Shown: positions 1 to 8,847, counted from the stretch's first letter. The stretch is 64,000 bases of DNA from Enhygromyxa salina (GCF_002994635.1 NZ_PVNL01000004.1:115381-179380), one strand, 5' to 3'. Notes: generated from the sequence alone by a model not told the origin. Numbers and translations: made by a program.

Positions 1-73
1 GCATGCGCTCACACAATGCCACGACGCCGCCGCGATTAGGGGACTGTCGACGTTCAACATCGAATGTTGACGA

Positions 74-745
74 GTGCGACGCGCGAAGCTATCGAGCCTC
101 ACTCTGTCACGCCGACTCGAAACCAAGCACGCCGTCGCTGTCGCGATGATCCTGCTGTTATTCCAAGTCGCCTGCGAGGGTGAGGACCCGTCGAGCGATC
201 CTTTCGCCGATGCGATCGTCGAGTTCGCGCCGGCCGACGAGAGCAACTTCAACCATGACCGGCTGCCGGCCGTCGTGCTCGGCGCGCCCGGTGGCCTGTA
301 TGACGTGGCGAGCCTCGGGTGCGAAGGCTCGATCGTGCTCGAGTTCGACGCACCGGGGATCGTCGACGGGCCCGGGGTCGATCTGATCGTGTTCGAGAAC
401 CCGTTCACCGAGCAGTTCCCCGAGCCCGGCGAGGTCTCGGTCAGCGACGACGGGATCAACTGGTGGGTGTTCCCCTGCGATCCCGTCGCGCTCGTCGGGT
501 GCGCAGGCGTGACGCCGACGCTGGCGCTGCCAGGGTCGGGGATCGACCCCACGGATCCAGCCCAGGCGGGCGGTGATGGGTTTGATCTGAGCGCGCTCGC
601 CGATGCACCCGCGCGGGTCGAGTTCGTGCGCATTCGGGATCGTAGCCGTGAGCACTGGGAGCCGCTCGGGGGCCTGTCCTACTGCGATCCTGGCAACCAG
701 GGCGCGGGCGGCTTCGACCTCGACGCGATCGCGTCGGTACACTAG
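74..745 (+). CDS. Exported lipoprotein, surface-protein family of unknown function
   Basis: The 223-residue product has a basic N-terminus, a hydrophobic stretch (about residues 24-33) and a Cys in a weak lipobox (FQVAC), so it is probably a lipoprotein. The body is acidic and beta-rich, with blocks such as DVASLGCEGSIVLEF and VDLIVFENPF. I associate these with a poorly characterised surface lipoprotein family of myxobacteria and leptospires (LIC_13355-like); that is recognition from memory, not a search. The start is the GTG that gives the basic n-region; an ATG at 146 would leave almost no n-region. The next gene begins 5 bases downstream, so the two are probably cotranscribed. Substrate and role are unknown. 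Confidence 0.72.
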   Translation: MRRAKLSSLTLSRRLETKHAVAVAMILLLFQVACEGEDPSSDPFADAIVEFAPADESNFNHDRLPAVVLGAPGGLYDVASLGCEGSIVLEFDAPGIVDGPGVDLIVFENPFTEQFPEPGEVSVSDDGINWWVFPCDPVALVGCAGVTPTLALPGSGIDPTDPAQAGGDGFDLSALADAPARVEFVRIRDRSREHWEPLGGLSYCDPGNQGAGGFDLDAIASVH

Positions 746-750
746 CGCCC

Positions 751-2847
751 GTGGCTCCGACTCGCGCACGGGCATCGCAGGACTTGGCGGCGCTGATCCG
801 GTCGAGCACCGCGGAGCTCGACTCGTGGCTATCGCAAGAGATCCAAGACGAGCTGGGCACCCGGGCGTATGTGTTGCGAGCGATCGCGTGGTGCCGACGC
901 GGAGCGCTGGCGCGCGCGCGCGCGGATGTCGACGCCGCGCTGGCCAAGCGACCGACGCACGAGCTGGTCGAGCTGACGGGGGCGCTGATCCTATATGTGA
1001 CCCGCGACTATGACCGCGCGGTGGTGCTGCTCGATCAGGTCGCGCACGCGCATCGCTATCTGGCGGCGCCGAGCTTGCACGAGCTGGCTGCTCGCCTGGC
1101 GCGGCTGGGCTGGACGCAAGAGCAGCGCGAGCGGCAGCGCGAGCTCGCGGCGCTGGGGGTCCGCGATCTGCGAGGGCACATCGCGGATCTTCAACAGGCG
1201 CGGGCGCAGAGCGGGCTCGCGGTGGTGGTGACGACGCCCGAGCAGGCGTGGGCGAGCTTGTACGAGTCGGGACCAGGCGGGGTCGAGGCCCAGCTCGAGC
1301 AGCTGGCCGCGCGAACACCCGCGAGCGCAGCCGCGCTCGCGGGTGTTCGCGGGCGGCTGAGCCTGCTGCAGGGTCGGCTCGACGAGGCCGCGGCCGCGCT
1401 CGCTGGAGTCGACGCCAGCGACCCAGGCGTCGCGGACGAGCACCTGGCGCTGGCGCTGGCGCGAGGTCAGTACGACCTCGTCGCTGCGGCGTCGCTCGAT
1501 CACTCGCGCAGCTCGCGAGCGTGGCGGTTGCGGGCCGAGGCGTCGCTCGAGCTCGGTCAATTCGATCGAGCGAGGGAGGCGCTGGCGCGCGCGGACGAGC
1601 CCGATCACGCGATCACGGCGCTGATCTCGACGCTGATCGACGCGGGCGACGGTGCTCGCTCGCCGGACGCGGCGCGGCTCCACGCGCTGGCGCCGGGGTT
1701 GCTGTCGGACGCGGCCCGCGAACTCGGCGTGGCGATCTGGATCGACGGCGGGATCGTCGACGATCCCGCGGTGCTGCTCCGCGTGTGCACGCGGGCCCGA
1801 TCGCTGCTGAGCGCCGATCGATCTTCAGCGCCGATCAGCTACCGCAGCGCGAGCGGAGCCGGGACCACCCAGCTGCGTCACGTACCTGCCGCTGCGATCG
1901 CCCGTGTGGCGCACGCCGACGACGAGCGGGATCTCGATCGCGTGGCCCGGCTGTTGCTGCGCTCGTCCCAGACCAACCGCCGTCGATCGGCCCACACGGC
2001 CACGGCGGCGCGCTCGCTGGATGCCGAGCAGATCGAGCAGTTCATGGCCGACGGCTACGTGCACTTGCGCGGCGCGTTTCCTCGCGCGCTGGCCGAGTCG
2101 ATCGTCGACAGCGCGCATCGCCGACTCGCCCAGGATCCAGCCCGCTGGCTCAGCGGCCCCCACGTCCAGCGCCAGGCGGCCGAGCTCGCCGGCTACGATC
2201 GCAACGAACCACGCACGTGGCCACAGGGCCGCGTCGACGTGGTCGGCGAGCACCCGCTCACGATCAACGAGTTCTCGCCGTTCGCGGAGCGTGCGGTGTT
2301 TCAGCTGCTCGGCGACGCCGGCCGGATCCGCACGCGCTCGTGGACCAGCAATTTGATCATTCAGTATCCGCGCCGAGGGGAGTGGGACCCGTCTGCGCGC
2401 GCGTGGGTGCCGACGGCCAATCAAGAGAGCTGGCACCTCGACTCGCCCAGCGTGCACACCCGCCTGGATCAGCTGCGCACCGGGTTGCTGGTGTTCATCG
2501 TGTTCTCGGATCTGCTCCCGGCCAGCGGCAACAGCTGGCTGGCGCTGGACTCCCCGGCCAGGGTCGCGCGCGCGCTCGCGGCCGCGCCCGAGGGCGTCGA
2601 CTTTTGTGATGTCCACGCCGGCCGCCGGATCACCCGCGAGTGCGAGCGCCTGTTCGAGGTGACCGGGGAGGCGGGTGACCTGTTGTTGGTCCACCCCTTG
2701 ATGCTGCACTCGGCGTCGCCCAACCCGTCGCCGCGGATCCGGTTCTTGGGCAACCCCATGGTCTACATGCAGACGCCGCTCGATCACCGCCGCGCGGATC
2801 CGTCGCCGGTCGAGCAGGTGATCGCGCGGGCGCTGGCTGATCGCTGA
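751..2847 (+). CDS. TPR-containing protein fused to a phytanoyl-CoA dioxygenase-type Fe(II)/2-oxoglutarate oxygenase
   Basis: The 698-residue protein has two parts. Residues 1 to about 390 are Ala/Arg/Leu-rich helical repeats of TPR character. Residues about 410-698 look like a PhyH-family oxygenase. The iron ligands are visible: WHLDSP gives H562-x-D564, and HPLMLHSASP gives the distal His (H653, or H648), followed by PRIRF, whose Arg would bind 2-oxoglutarate. PhyH enzymes usually stand alone at about 250-300 residues, so the TPR arm suggests a bound protein or carrier partner. The start is a GTG 5 bases after the previous stop. The oxygenase call is firm at fold level; the substrate is unknown. 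Confidence 0.85.
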   Translation: MAPTRARASQDLAALIRSSTAELDSWLSQEIQDELGTRAYVLRAIAWCRRGALARARADVDAALAKRPTHELVELTGALILYVTRDYDRAVVLLDQVAHAHRYLAAPSLHELAARLARLGWTQEQRERQRELAALGVRDLRGHIADLQQARAQSGLAVVVTTPEQAWASLYESGPGGVEAQLEQLAARTPASAAALAGVRGRLSLLQGRLDEAAAALAGVDASDPGVADEHLALALARGQYDLVAAASLDHSRSSRAWRLRAEASLELGQFDRAREALARADEPDHAITALISTLIDAGDGARSPDAARLHALAPGLLSDAARELGVAIWIDGGIVDDPAVLLRVCTRARSLLSADRSSAPISYRSASGAGTTQLRHVPAAAIARVAHADDERDLDRVARLLLRSSQTNRRRSAHTATAARSLDAEQIEQFMADGYVHLRGAFPRALAESIVDSAHRRLAQDPARWLSGPHVQRQAAELAGYDRNEPRTWPQGRVDVVGEHPLTINEFSPFAERAVFQLLGDAGRIRTRSWTSNLIIQYPRRGEWDPSARAWVPTANQESWHLDSPSVHTRLDQLRTGLLVFIVFSDLLPASGNSWLALDSPARVARALAAAPEGVDFCDVHAGRRITRECERLFEVTGEAGDLLLVHPLMLHSASPNPSPRIRFLGNPMVYMQTPLDHRRADPSPVEQVIARALADR
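1310..1351. repeat. 19-bp perfect inverted repeat (hairpin) inside a coding sequence
   Basis: The arms are 1310-1328 and 1333-1351, exactly complementary over 19 bases with a 4-base loop (agcc). The core of the left arm reads gcgaacacccgcgagcgc. It lies within the TPR part of the preceding gene and codes for an Ala-rich stretch. A perfect stem of this length inside an open frame is uncommon even in GC-rich DNA. Confidence 0.85.
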
Positions 2848-2856
2848 GACTGTGGC

Positions 2857-4077
2857 TCACAGCGACAGCGGGGCGAGGCTCATGGGGGGCAGGCCGACCG
2901 CGAGCGGCGACTCGGGCAGCTCGACGACCGGGCTCTGGCTCAGATCGAACACCCGCAGGCCCGACGCGCCGATCGTCGTGTCGGCGAACCACGCCTGATC
3001 CCCGACGATCTCGAGCGCACCCGTGACGCTCTCGAGCCCCTCGACCTCGGTGACCAGGGCGGGCTCCGGTCCGCTCAGATCCACACGCAGCAGCCGAAAG
3101 CTGGCGAAGTCCGGGCTCGCGGCGCTGATCCACGCGCGCCCGGAGCTGTCGAGATCAAAGCCCGACAGCTGCAGGCGCTCGTAGTCGGCCGCCTCGAACA
3201 GCTGCTGCGGCACGACCCACTCGCTGGTCCCGCTCGCCAGATCAATCCGCTCGAGCCCCGAATTGAGCAGCAGGATCACGTGGCCCTGCGAGTCGCCCGG
3301 ATCCAGCCGCCACGGTCCAATGCCGACCCCCAGCAGGCGGATCGCGTCGGGTCCCGGCTGGTCCGCGTCGAACTCGAACAGCGCTGGCTCGGCGCCCGGT
3401 CGGATCGGGATCAGCACCGTCTGCGCGGCGGGGATCCACAGCTCACGATCGATGCGCTCGGCCGAGACAAACAAGTGGGTCCCGCAGCCGATGATGCGGC
3501 TGAGCTCGGGGATCCCGTCGGCGTCGGCGAAGCTCGACAGATCCACGGCGAGCTCGGCGTGGACCTGGGCGGCCTGCAGCGTGGGAAACGCGAAGCGCTG
3601 CAGCTCGGGGGCGCCGTGCAGCGACACCCACGCGCGCCCGGCAGGATCGAGCGCCAGCGCGTGGGGGTTGGCGGGCGCGTCTTGGTTCGCCGGGGTCGCG
3701 GCCTGGATCGGCCACTCGTGGATCAGCGCGAGCCGATCGTGGGGGTCGAGCTCGTCGATGTAGTCGAACCCGAACCGGTTGATCACGAACACCCGGCCCG
3801 CGTCGACGATCGGCACCGCGTCCGAGGACGCCAGCGCGAGATCGGGGACCACCTCGCGGGTCTGGAGATCGACCAGCCCGACCGCGCCCGTGTTGAAGTC
3901 GGTGCTGGTCACCACGAGGTGGGTGGGCTCGCTGATCGGCCCGCGGCAGGGTCCATCGAGGCTCGGGTAGCCCGACTCGATCACCGCGTCGATCAGCGGC
4001 GGCGGCTTCGGCTCTGGCTCGGGCTCTGGGGTGCACGCGGCCGCCAGCAGCCACCCGGCGCTAGCGAGACGTTTCAT
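2857..4077 (-). CDS. Beta-propeller-like surface lipoprotein paired with a TonB receptor
   Basis: The 406-residue product starts with a lipoprotein signal (LLAAACTPEP), followed by an acidic, Pro-rich linker (EPEPEPKPPP). The body consists of repeated beta blades (for example THLVVTSTDFNTGAVGLVD and NPHALALDPAGRAWVSL) typical of YncE/NHL-like propellers. The ATG lies inside the 3' end of the upstream TonB-dependent receptor gene (17-bp overlap), so the two are translationally coupled. Receptor plus outer-surface lipoprotein pairs capture ligands in other bacteria; BtuB with the seven-bladed propeller BtuG for vitamin B12 is one example. By analogy this protein may capture or hand over the receptor ligand. 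The ligand cannot be read from the sequence. Confidence 0.75.
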   Translation of the reverse strand: MKRLASAGWLLAAACTPEPEPEPKPPPLIDAVIESGYPSLDGPCRGPISEPTHLVVTSTDFNTGAVGLVDLQTREVVPDLALASSDAVPIVDAGRVFVINRFGFDYIDELDPHDRLALIHEWPIQAATPANQDAPANPHALALDPAGRAWVSLHGAPELQRFAFPTLQAAQVHAELAVDLSSFADADGIPELSRIIGCGTHLFVSAERIDRELWIPAAQTVLIPIRPGAEPALFEFDADQPGPDAIRLLGVGIGPWRLDPGDSQGHVILLLNSGLERIDLASGTSEWVVPQQLFEAADYERLQLSGFDLDSSGRAWISAASPDFASFRLLRVDLSGPEPALVTEVEGLESVTGALEIVGDQAWFADTTIGASGLRVFDLSQSPVVELPESPLAVGLPPMSLAPLSL

Positions 4078-6235
4078 GGCGAGGTCCAGGCATCACGTCG
4101 ACGCGGACGGTACCCCACACGCTCAGCCCTGGCAGCGGAAACCCGATGAAGTCGCTGATCGCGGCGGGGTAGGGAGTCGGCGGTCCAAACGCCGGATCGA
4201 TCACGGCGCGCAGCCGGTTGCTGAGGTTGCGGCCCTCGATCGCAAGCTCGACGCGATCGGCGATCCGCAGCGAGATCCCGGCCGCATGCAGCGCTCGCGC
4301 GGGGAGCTCGACGCGGCCCGAGAGATCCAAGAAGTTGCCGGCGATCCACTCGAGCTCGTAGAAGAGCCGCGGCTCGAGCTCGACCCCGCTGGGTCCGGCG
4401 GTGAACCGGTGACCGAGGGCCGGGCGGGCCAGCGCGCTGTGCCGCGGCCGACCGGGCAGCGGCTTGAACTGCTGCTCGGCCTCGGGCGTGTCGTTGCGGG
4501 TGTCGAGCAGCGTGTAGGTCAGATCCAGCGAGAGGTCGCGGCCGAACCCGCGGATCCCAAAGCCAGCCTCGAGCCCCCGCACGCGCGCGCCGACCACGTT
4601 GATCGGCCGCACGACCGGGCCGCTGCGGACCCACTGGATCAGATCCTCGCTCCACGTCGCAAAGCCGACGACCTGGGCGAACAGCCCCAGCTCGCGGCCG
4701 CCGATCTGCTCGAGATCGAGGACCACGCCGCCGTCGAGCTTGGTCCCACGCTCGGGCAGCAGGCCCTCGTTGCCGACCACGTACCCGCGGTCGCCAAACA
4801 GCTCGCCGAGGTTCGGGAACCGCAGATAGCGGCCCACGCTGCCGCGCAGATCCAGCCCCTCGGTGAGCACCAGCTTGGTGCCCACGCGGGGGGAGACGCC
4901 AAGCGCGACCTCGTCTGCGCCCTGATCGTCGAGCTCGCCCGCGCCGGGCGGGACCGCGAAGTGGCTGTCGGCGAGGTCGACCCGGATCCCCGCGGCGATC
5001 GACCAGCGCCGCTCGAACAACCACTGCTCGATCTCGGCCCCGGCCGCGGCGGAGAACCGCGAGCGGGTCGCGTCGCCCGACGCGAGCGGGTCGCCGGGGT
5101 TGTCGCCGTCATCGCCGAAGCGCTCGTCGATCTCGATCCACTCGCCGCGCAGCTCGGCGACCAGCTCGAGCCAGGCCATCGGCCACAGCGGCACGCGCAG
5201 CCGCGGCGACAGCCAGCCGTCGAAGCTGCGCGCGTGCTCGTCGTCGGCCGCCAGCCCGACTTGCCCGCCCAGATCACGAAACACGCGATCTTCGAGCGCC
5301 GCGCTGGCGATCCACTCGACGTGGCCCGGCACGCCCGCGCGCGAGCCCAGCTGCATGCGCGCGCGGGTGATGCTGCGGACCGCGATGACCCGCTGCGAGG
5401 CGTCGGCGCTGGGGGCCGACGCGGTGCCCGGGACGCCCTGTAGCTTCCACCAGCCGAGCAGCTGCGAGGACACGCGCAGCGGCCCGCGCCGGGCGTCGAG
5501 GCGGACCTGCCCGAACAGCCGATCGTAGCCGTTGTTGACCCGCCGCCGGATCGCGTCGTCAGTGGATAGCAGCGGTGTGCCGCCGTCGTCGAAGTAGCGA
5601 AAGTCGCCGCGGCTGCCGGCGTAACCGACCCGCGTGGCCAGCGAGAGCCGCCGCGACAGCGCGCCCGTGTAGCCAAGCCGGGCCTCGCGGGCCAGGTAGC
5701 TGCCGAACCCGCTCGCGACCCACAGCTTGGGCGAGCCCTGGTGGACCGCGCCGACCAGATCCATCGCGCCGCCGATCGCCGCCGCGCCGTAGCGGATCGG
5801 GACGTAGCCGCGATACAGCTCGACCCGCGCGAGGGCGTCGAGCGGCTGGGTCGAGAGATCGACCAGCCCCGAGAGGCTGCCGGTCAACGGCGCGCCGTCG
5901 AGGAACACGGGGACCTGTTGGCTGGTGCTGCCGCGGATCGTGATCGCGCTGAACTGGCCGAGGCCGCCGAGCGATCGCACCGTCACGCCCGGCGCCCGGC
6001 TGACGACCCCGGCCAGATCGTCAGCCGGCCGCTGCCCAGGCTCGGCCTCGAGGTCGATCGCGGTCACGAAGCCGACGTTGCGCCGGCTGAGCGCCCGCTG
6101 GGCCGCGAGGCCGTCGCCCTGCTCGCGGCCGACCACGACCTCGGTTCGGTAGGGCTCGGGCGGCGGAGGCTCGGGAGCTGGGTTGCGTGGCGGCGCGAGC
6201 GCGAGCGCGAGGCCAATGGCGAGTGTCCCCCACAC
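4061..6235 (-). CDS. TonB-dependent outer-membrane receptor
   Basis: The 724-residue product has an N-terminal signal, a Pro-rich segment, a plug domain (about residues 30-155) with the sequence VFLDGAPLTGSLSGLVDLST and a preceding TIRGSTSQQVP block, then a long beta-barrel region in which aromatic and polar residues alternate. It imports a ligand across the outer membrane using energy from TonB. The family is BtuB/vitamin-B12-like in length and plug motifs. The start is a GTG; an alternative start upstream is possible because the signal is short. It overlaps the downstream propeller lipoprotein gene by 17 bp. No cobalamin riboswitch was recognised in the short leader, so the substrate stays open. 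Confidence 0.9.
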   Translation of the reverse strand: MWGTLAIGLALALAPPRNPAPEPPPPEPYRTEVVVGREQGDGLAAQRALSRRNVGFVTAIDLEAEPGQRPADDLAGVVSRAPGVTVRSLGGLGQFSAITIRGSTSQQVPVFLDGAPLTGSLSGLVDLSTQPLDALARVELYRGYVPIRYGAAAIGGAMDLVGAVHQGSPKLWVASGFGSYLAREARLGYTGALSRRLSLATRVGYAGSRGDFRYFDDGGTPLLSTDDAIRRRVNNGYDRLFGQVRLDARRGPLRVSSQLLGWWKLQGVPGTASAPSADASQRVIAVRSITRARMQLGSRAGVPGHVEWIASAALEDRVFRDLGGQVGLAADDEHARSFDGWLSPRLRVPLWPMAWLELVAELRGEWIEIDERFGDDGDNPGDPLASGDATRSRFSAAAGAEIEQWLFERRWSIAAGIRVDLADSHFAVPPGAGELDDQGADEVALGVSPRVGTKLVLTEGLDLRGSVGRYLRFPNLGELFGDRGYVVGNEGLLPERGTKLDGGVVLDLEQIGGRELGLFAQVVGFATWSEDLIQWVRSGPVVRPINVVGARVRGLEAGFGIRGFGRDLSLDLTYTLLDTRNDTPEAEQQFKPLPGRPRHSALARPALGHRFTAGPSGVELEPRLFYELEWIAGNFLDLSGRVELPARALHAAGISLRIADRVELAIEGRNLSNRLRAVIDPAFGPPTPYPAAISDFIGFPLPGLSVWGTVRVDVMPGPRHETSR

Positions 6236-6349
6236 CGGGGCCGAGAGTCCGCTTTTGAGCCGCCCGAGTCACGCGGGCTCCAGCTGGCGGTCGGCGGTCT
6301 GGAACTATCGGCCGGGCTTGCGGGCAAAGCGGCGTGCGCCTGAGTTCGA

Positions 6350-6577
6350 TCAAGTGGTGGGCGGGGTGGTGCGGGCTCGCCAGCGTAGCAACGCCTGAAG
6401 GATGCTGATCACCGCCATCATGAGCCCGCCCGTCAGCAGCGCGCCGGCCCAGATCGGGGGGTCGAGGTACGAGACGGCCAGCATGATCAGCACGGCGATC
6501 GTCGCCACCGCGACTCGGTATCCGACGGGCACATCCGGGTAGGTTGGGCGGGATGTCGGTGCGGGGTGGTCAATCAC
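6350..6577 (-). CDS. Small two-helix membrane protein, putative cognate or immunity protein
   Basis: The 75-residue product has a hydrophilic Pro-rich N-terminus and two membrane helices (about 22-38 and 42-64, for example VATIAVLIMLAVSYL and WAGALLTGGLMMAVISIL), ending in a basic/Thr-rich tail. The GTG start overlaps the stop of the upstream secreted-protein gene by 8 bases, which indicates translational coupling. Membrane proteins of this size directly behind a secreted peptide gene are often immunity proteins; that role is inferred from position only. I know no family for it. The longer open frame extending to 6769 only reads through the neighbour out of frame. Confidence 0.6.
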   Translation of the reverse strand: MIDHPAPTSRPTYPDVPVGYRVAVATIAVLIMLAVSYLDPPIWAGALLTGGLMMAVISILQALLRWRARTTPPTT

Positions 6578-7133
6578 AGTAGTTCTCCAGCGCCTCACTT
6601 CCCGCCTCGGCGAGCGCCCACCCTGCGGCGCCACACAGTCCGCAGCCCACCATGCCAGTCTCGACACAACACGCGGCGGCGCTGCCCATGACCGCGGCCC
6701 CCCAGATGTACTTGCCGGCCCGCAGCACCTTCTTCCCCCAAGCACTGCACTTGAACACTTGGGAGTCACCAGTGAAGGCGTCGAGCAGTGCGGTGCCGGC
6801 CTCTCCTTCGAGCGCAGTCAGGGCCGCCCCCGCGAGCGCGCCGGCCCCGGGGACCGACGACGTCCAGCTGCTGACGCCGTTGGCGTCGTCCCAGGTCGCG
6901 TGAACGAGCGCTTCACCGTTGACGTAGAGGTAGCCGTCGCCGCTGTTTGAGTCGTCCGCAACCAGGATGAACTCCGCGGTTTGGCCATCTGGCAGCCCAT
7001 ACGTCACCGACGCCCAGCGCGTGCGCTGACCATCTTGGGTGGTGTACTCGTCGACCACCGTCAGCGGCGGCGGCCGGTAGGTCGGCGAAGGAGACGCGAA
7101 GAGCGCGAGTGAAAACACGGCGTGTGTGAACAT
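6570..7133 (-). CDS. Secreted protein with hydrophobic Cys-rich C-terminus, bacteriocin- or toxin-precursor-like
   Basis: The 187-residue product has a signal-like N-terminus (MFTHAVFSLALFASP), a polar beta-rich middle region without Cys (residues about 20-120), and a C-terminal 65 residues rich in Gly and Ala that hold all six Cys, including ACCVETGMVGCGLCGAAGW and a final YCD. A signal, a Cys-free pro-region and a hydrophobic Cys-rich tail is the layout of precursors such as halocin C8 and SdpC, whose tail is released as an antimicrobial peptide. No sequence identity to them is claimed. An 8-base overlap couples it to a small membrane protein, and a leaderless-type promoter lies directly upstream. 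A second locus with the same design is at 32398-33192. Confidence 0.6.
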   Translation of the reverse strand: MFTHAVFSLALFASPSPTYRPPPLTVVDEYTTQDGQRTRWASVTYGLPDGQTAEFILVADDSNSGDGYLYVNGEALVHATWDDANGVSSWTSSVPGAGALAGAALTALEGEAGTALLDAFTGDSQVFKCSAWGKKVLRAGKYIWGAAVMGSAAACCVETGMVGCGLCGAAGWALAEAGSEALENYCD

Positions 7134-7167
7134 GGGGAAAAGCTAGTGGTGGTCTGGACCGCGGCAA
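7134..7167 (-). promoter_or_regulatory. Leaderless-type promoter of the secreted Cys-rich protein gene
   Basis: On the minus strand, TTGCCG (7167-7162), a 16-base spacer, TAGCTT (7145-7140) and 6 bases (ttcccc) lead straight to the ATG at 7133. A -10 hexamer 6 bases before the start codon puts the expected transcription start at or next to the ATG, and there is no Shine-Dalgarno sequence. Confidence 0.5.
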
Positions 7168-7470
7168 CGCGCAGCGTGTTCGCTGGCACCACCTCCGTTC
7201 TCGCTCCAACCAGATCCGCATATATTCGTGCTCGGGCGATGCACTGCTCACCATCCGTCAGGATGATTGTGAGTGATTCCGATGCCGCAGGTCGTGGACG
7301 ACCGCGTATTCGGGCGCTGGCTTGGGTACGCAGAACAACCGCCATCTGAGCCGAGTCACCCGGTCACTCTCGCAGCTAGGCCTGGACCTGCACATCTGCC
7401 AGCTCGAACCCCAGCGGTGGGCCGTGGCGACTAACCAGAGCTCTGGCCGGGGGGTGGGTCGGGGGCGATC
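7168..7470. other. Intergenic stretch with no gene seen
   Basis: About 300 bases between the secreted-protein promoter and the decayed lipoprotein gene. The open frames here are short, lack good start sites and match no protein pattern I recognise. Base composition is a little less GC-biased than in the flanking genes. Confidence 0.4.
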
Positions 7471-8152
7471 TTGCTGGTGCCGCTGGGGGCGCTCTGCCTG
7501 ATCGTCGGGGCCGGGATGACGGCGGCGTGCGCTCCGGCTGTCCGCGTGCTGGCGCTGTGCTTCGGCTGTACGACTCCTGACGAGCAACCAGCTCCGGCCG
7601 AGCAACCACTTCCGATCGCCCCGAGCCGCCGCAGTCGCCCGTGGTCGAGCAGGCTGCTCCGTCCGAGTCGCCGCCGCCCGACCGGTGGCGCCGATCGTCG
7701 GGCAGCACCGGCCAGCGACGAGTTGTTGTTGCTGGCCAGGGGATCTGTCACGCGCACACCAGTCGCGTCGAAGGTTGTGATCCGGTCTGGCGCGGACTGG
7801 TGCGCACACCCACGCACACGAAGTTCTTTGCGTGCGGTCTCGAGCCCATCGGCCTCGACCCGCCCAGCTCACGTCAGCTGATTCGGGGTCAGATCGACCC
7901 GCTCGACGACACCAGCCATTGACACCACTGCGAGATCGTTCGTGTCGACGAGACGCTGGCACCCGACCAGCACGGCATCCAGCCGCTCGACGCCTACTGG
8001 CGTCTGCGGACAGGTCGTGCAGCGGCGCGACCGGCAAGTACGAGCTCCCGAGCAAGCCGGGAGATCTCGAGCCACTCGTCGCCCGGATCGAAATCTCTAG
8101 CCGAGTCGAGCGCGGCGACCTCGAAGGACACGCACGCGTCGAGGGCTCTTAG
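7471..8152 (+). pseudogene. Decayed lipoprotein gene (two frameshifts and an in-frame stop)
   Basis: The first frame gives a lipoprotein-like start (LCLIVGAGMTAACAP) followed by a Pro/Glu-rich linker. Near 7622 the sensible frame shifts (QSPVVEQAAPSESPPP), continues through TKFFACGLEPIGLDP to a TGA at 7920-7922, and then reads on in that frame (CEIVRVDETLAPDQHGIQPL). Near 8030 it shifts again to ATGKYELPSKPGDLEPLVAR and stops at 8152. The three segments share codon use and join into one exported protein, so this is best read as one broken gene. The function of the intact form is unknown. Sequencing errors are the alternative explanation. Confidence 0.55.
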
Positions 8153-8208
8153 ACAATTCCGAAACAGGGCGGCGCTTTTTTGCGCCACCCAGGTGCCGGG
8201 TGGTTTGA

Positions 8209-8847
8209 ATCATCGTTGGACTGTTACCGGATACAAGCACTCCCTTGCTGCTTGAGGACCCTCAGGAAACGGTTGAAGTTCATTGCCGCTTCAGGTACAT
8301 CTCAGGCGATGTCACTAGGATTAGGCAGAATGCTCTTGCGGAAACGGAGGAGGTCTTTGAGGTGCAGCGCGCGGGGTTGGGTGAGATACTGGCCGCGAGG
8401 CTAAAGGCGATTGAGGTTGGCCTTCCCAGTAAGGTGTCTCTTTCTCTTGCGGAGCGTGTGACATGGGATAGGCTTTCTACTCTGATCGATGCACTGCGCG
8501 ATCATTTTTACGAGCAGGATGAGTGTGCTAAACTGGTTGAGTTGGTGGGGAATCGGAATGTGCGCAGGTCGCTGCGTGCAATTGAGAGCATTTTTCGCCT
8601 CGAGCCAAAGTATATGGATCAGTTGGTGAGTCGTCAGGCTCGCTATGGGAGTGTTCGTCTGTCTTTTCACAAGGTGCTGCGCGCGTTGATGCGCACTGAT
8701 GGTCGCTATAGTTCTGCGTCGCCTGAATGTCTTATTCCGAACATATTTGACGTCCCTCGGTCGCAGTTGATTCCCTACTCCCTGGGGCTGCGTATGCTGC
8801 GGCACACGTTCGCGCGGTCGGCGGCAGATAACCCTCAAGTTGCATGA
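8209..8847 (+). pseudogene. C-terminal remnant of a P-loop NTPase-type protein, truncated by an IS element
   Basis: The frame is open from 8209 (TTG at 8245) and runs to a TGA that lies inside the left end of the IS element. The translation is unlike its neighbours: lower GC, more Lys, Asn, Phe and Tyr. The segments NVRRSLRAIESIFR, SFHKVLRALMRTDGRYSS, IPNIFDV and SLGLRMLRHTF recall the helical region after the ATPase core of STAND/KAP-like NTPases, a group that includes phage-defence proteins. No Walker A is present and the upstream frame is closed at 8206, so both ends are missing. The family link is from pattern memory and is tentative; the truncation is clear. Confidence 0.5.

Noticed and set aside
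6236..6349. A cobalamin riboswitch before the TonB receptor
   Set aside because: The short leader on the minus strand shows no clear B12-box or conserved core, and the space is too small.
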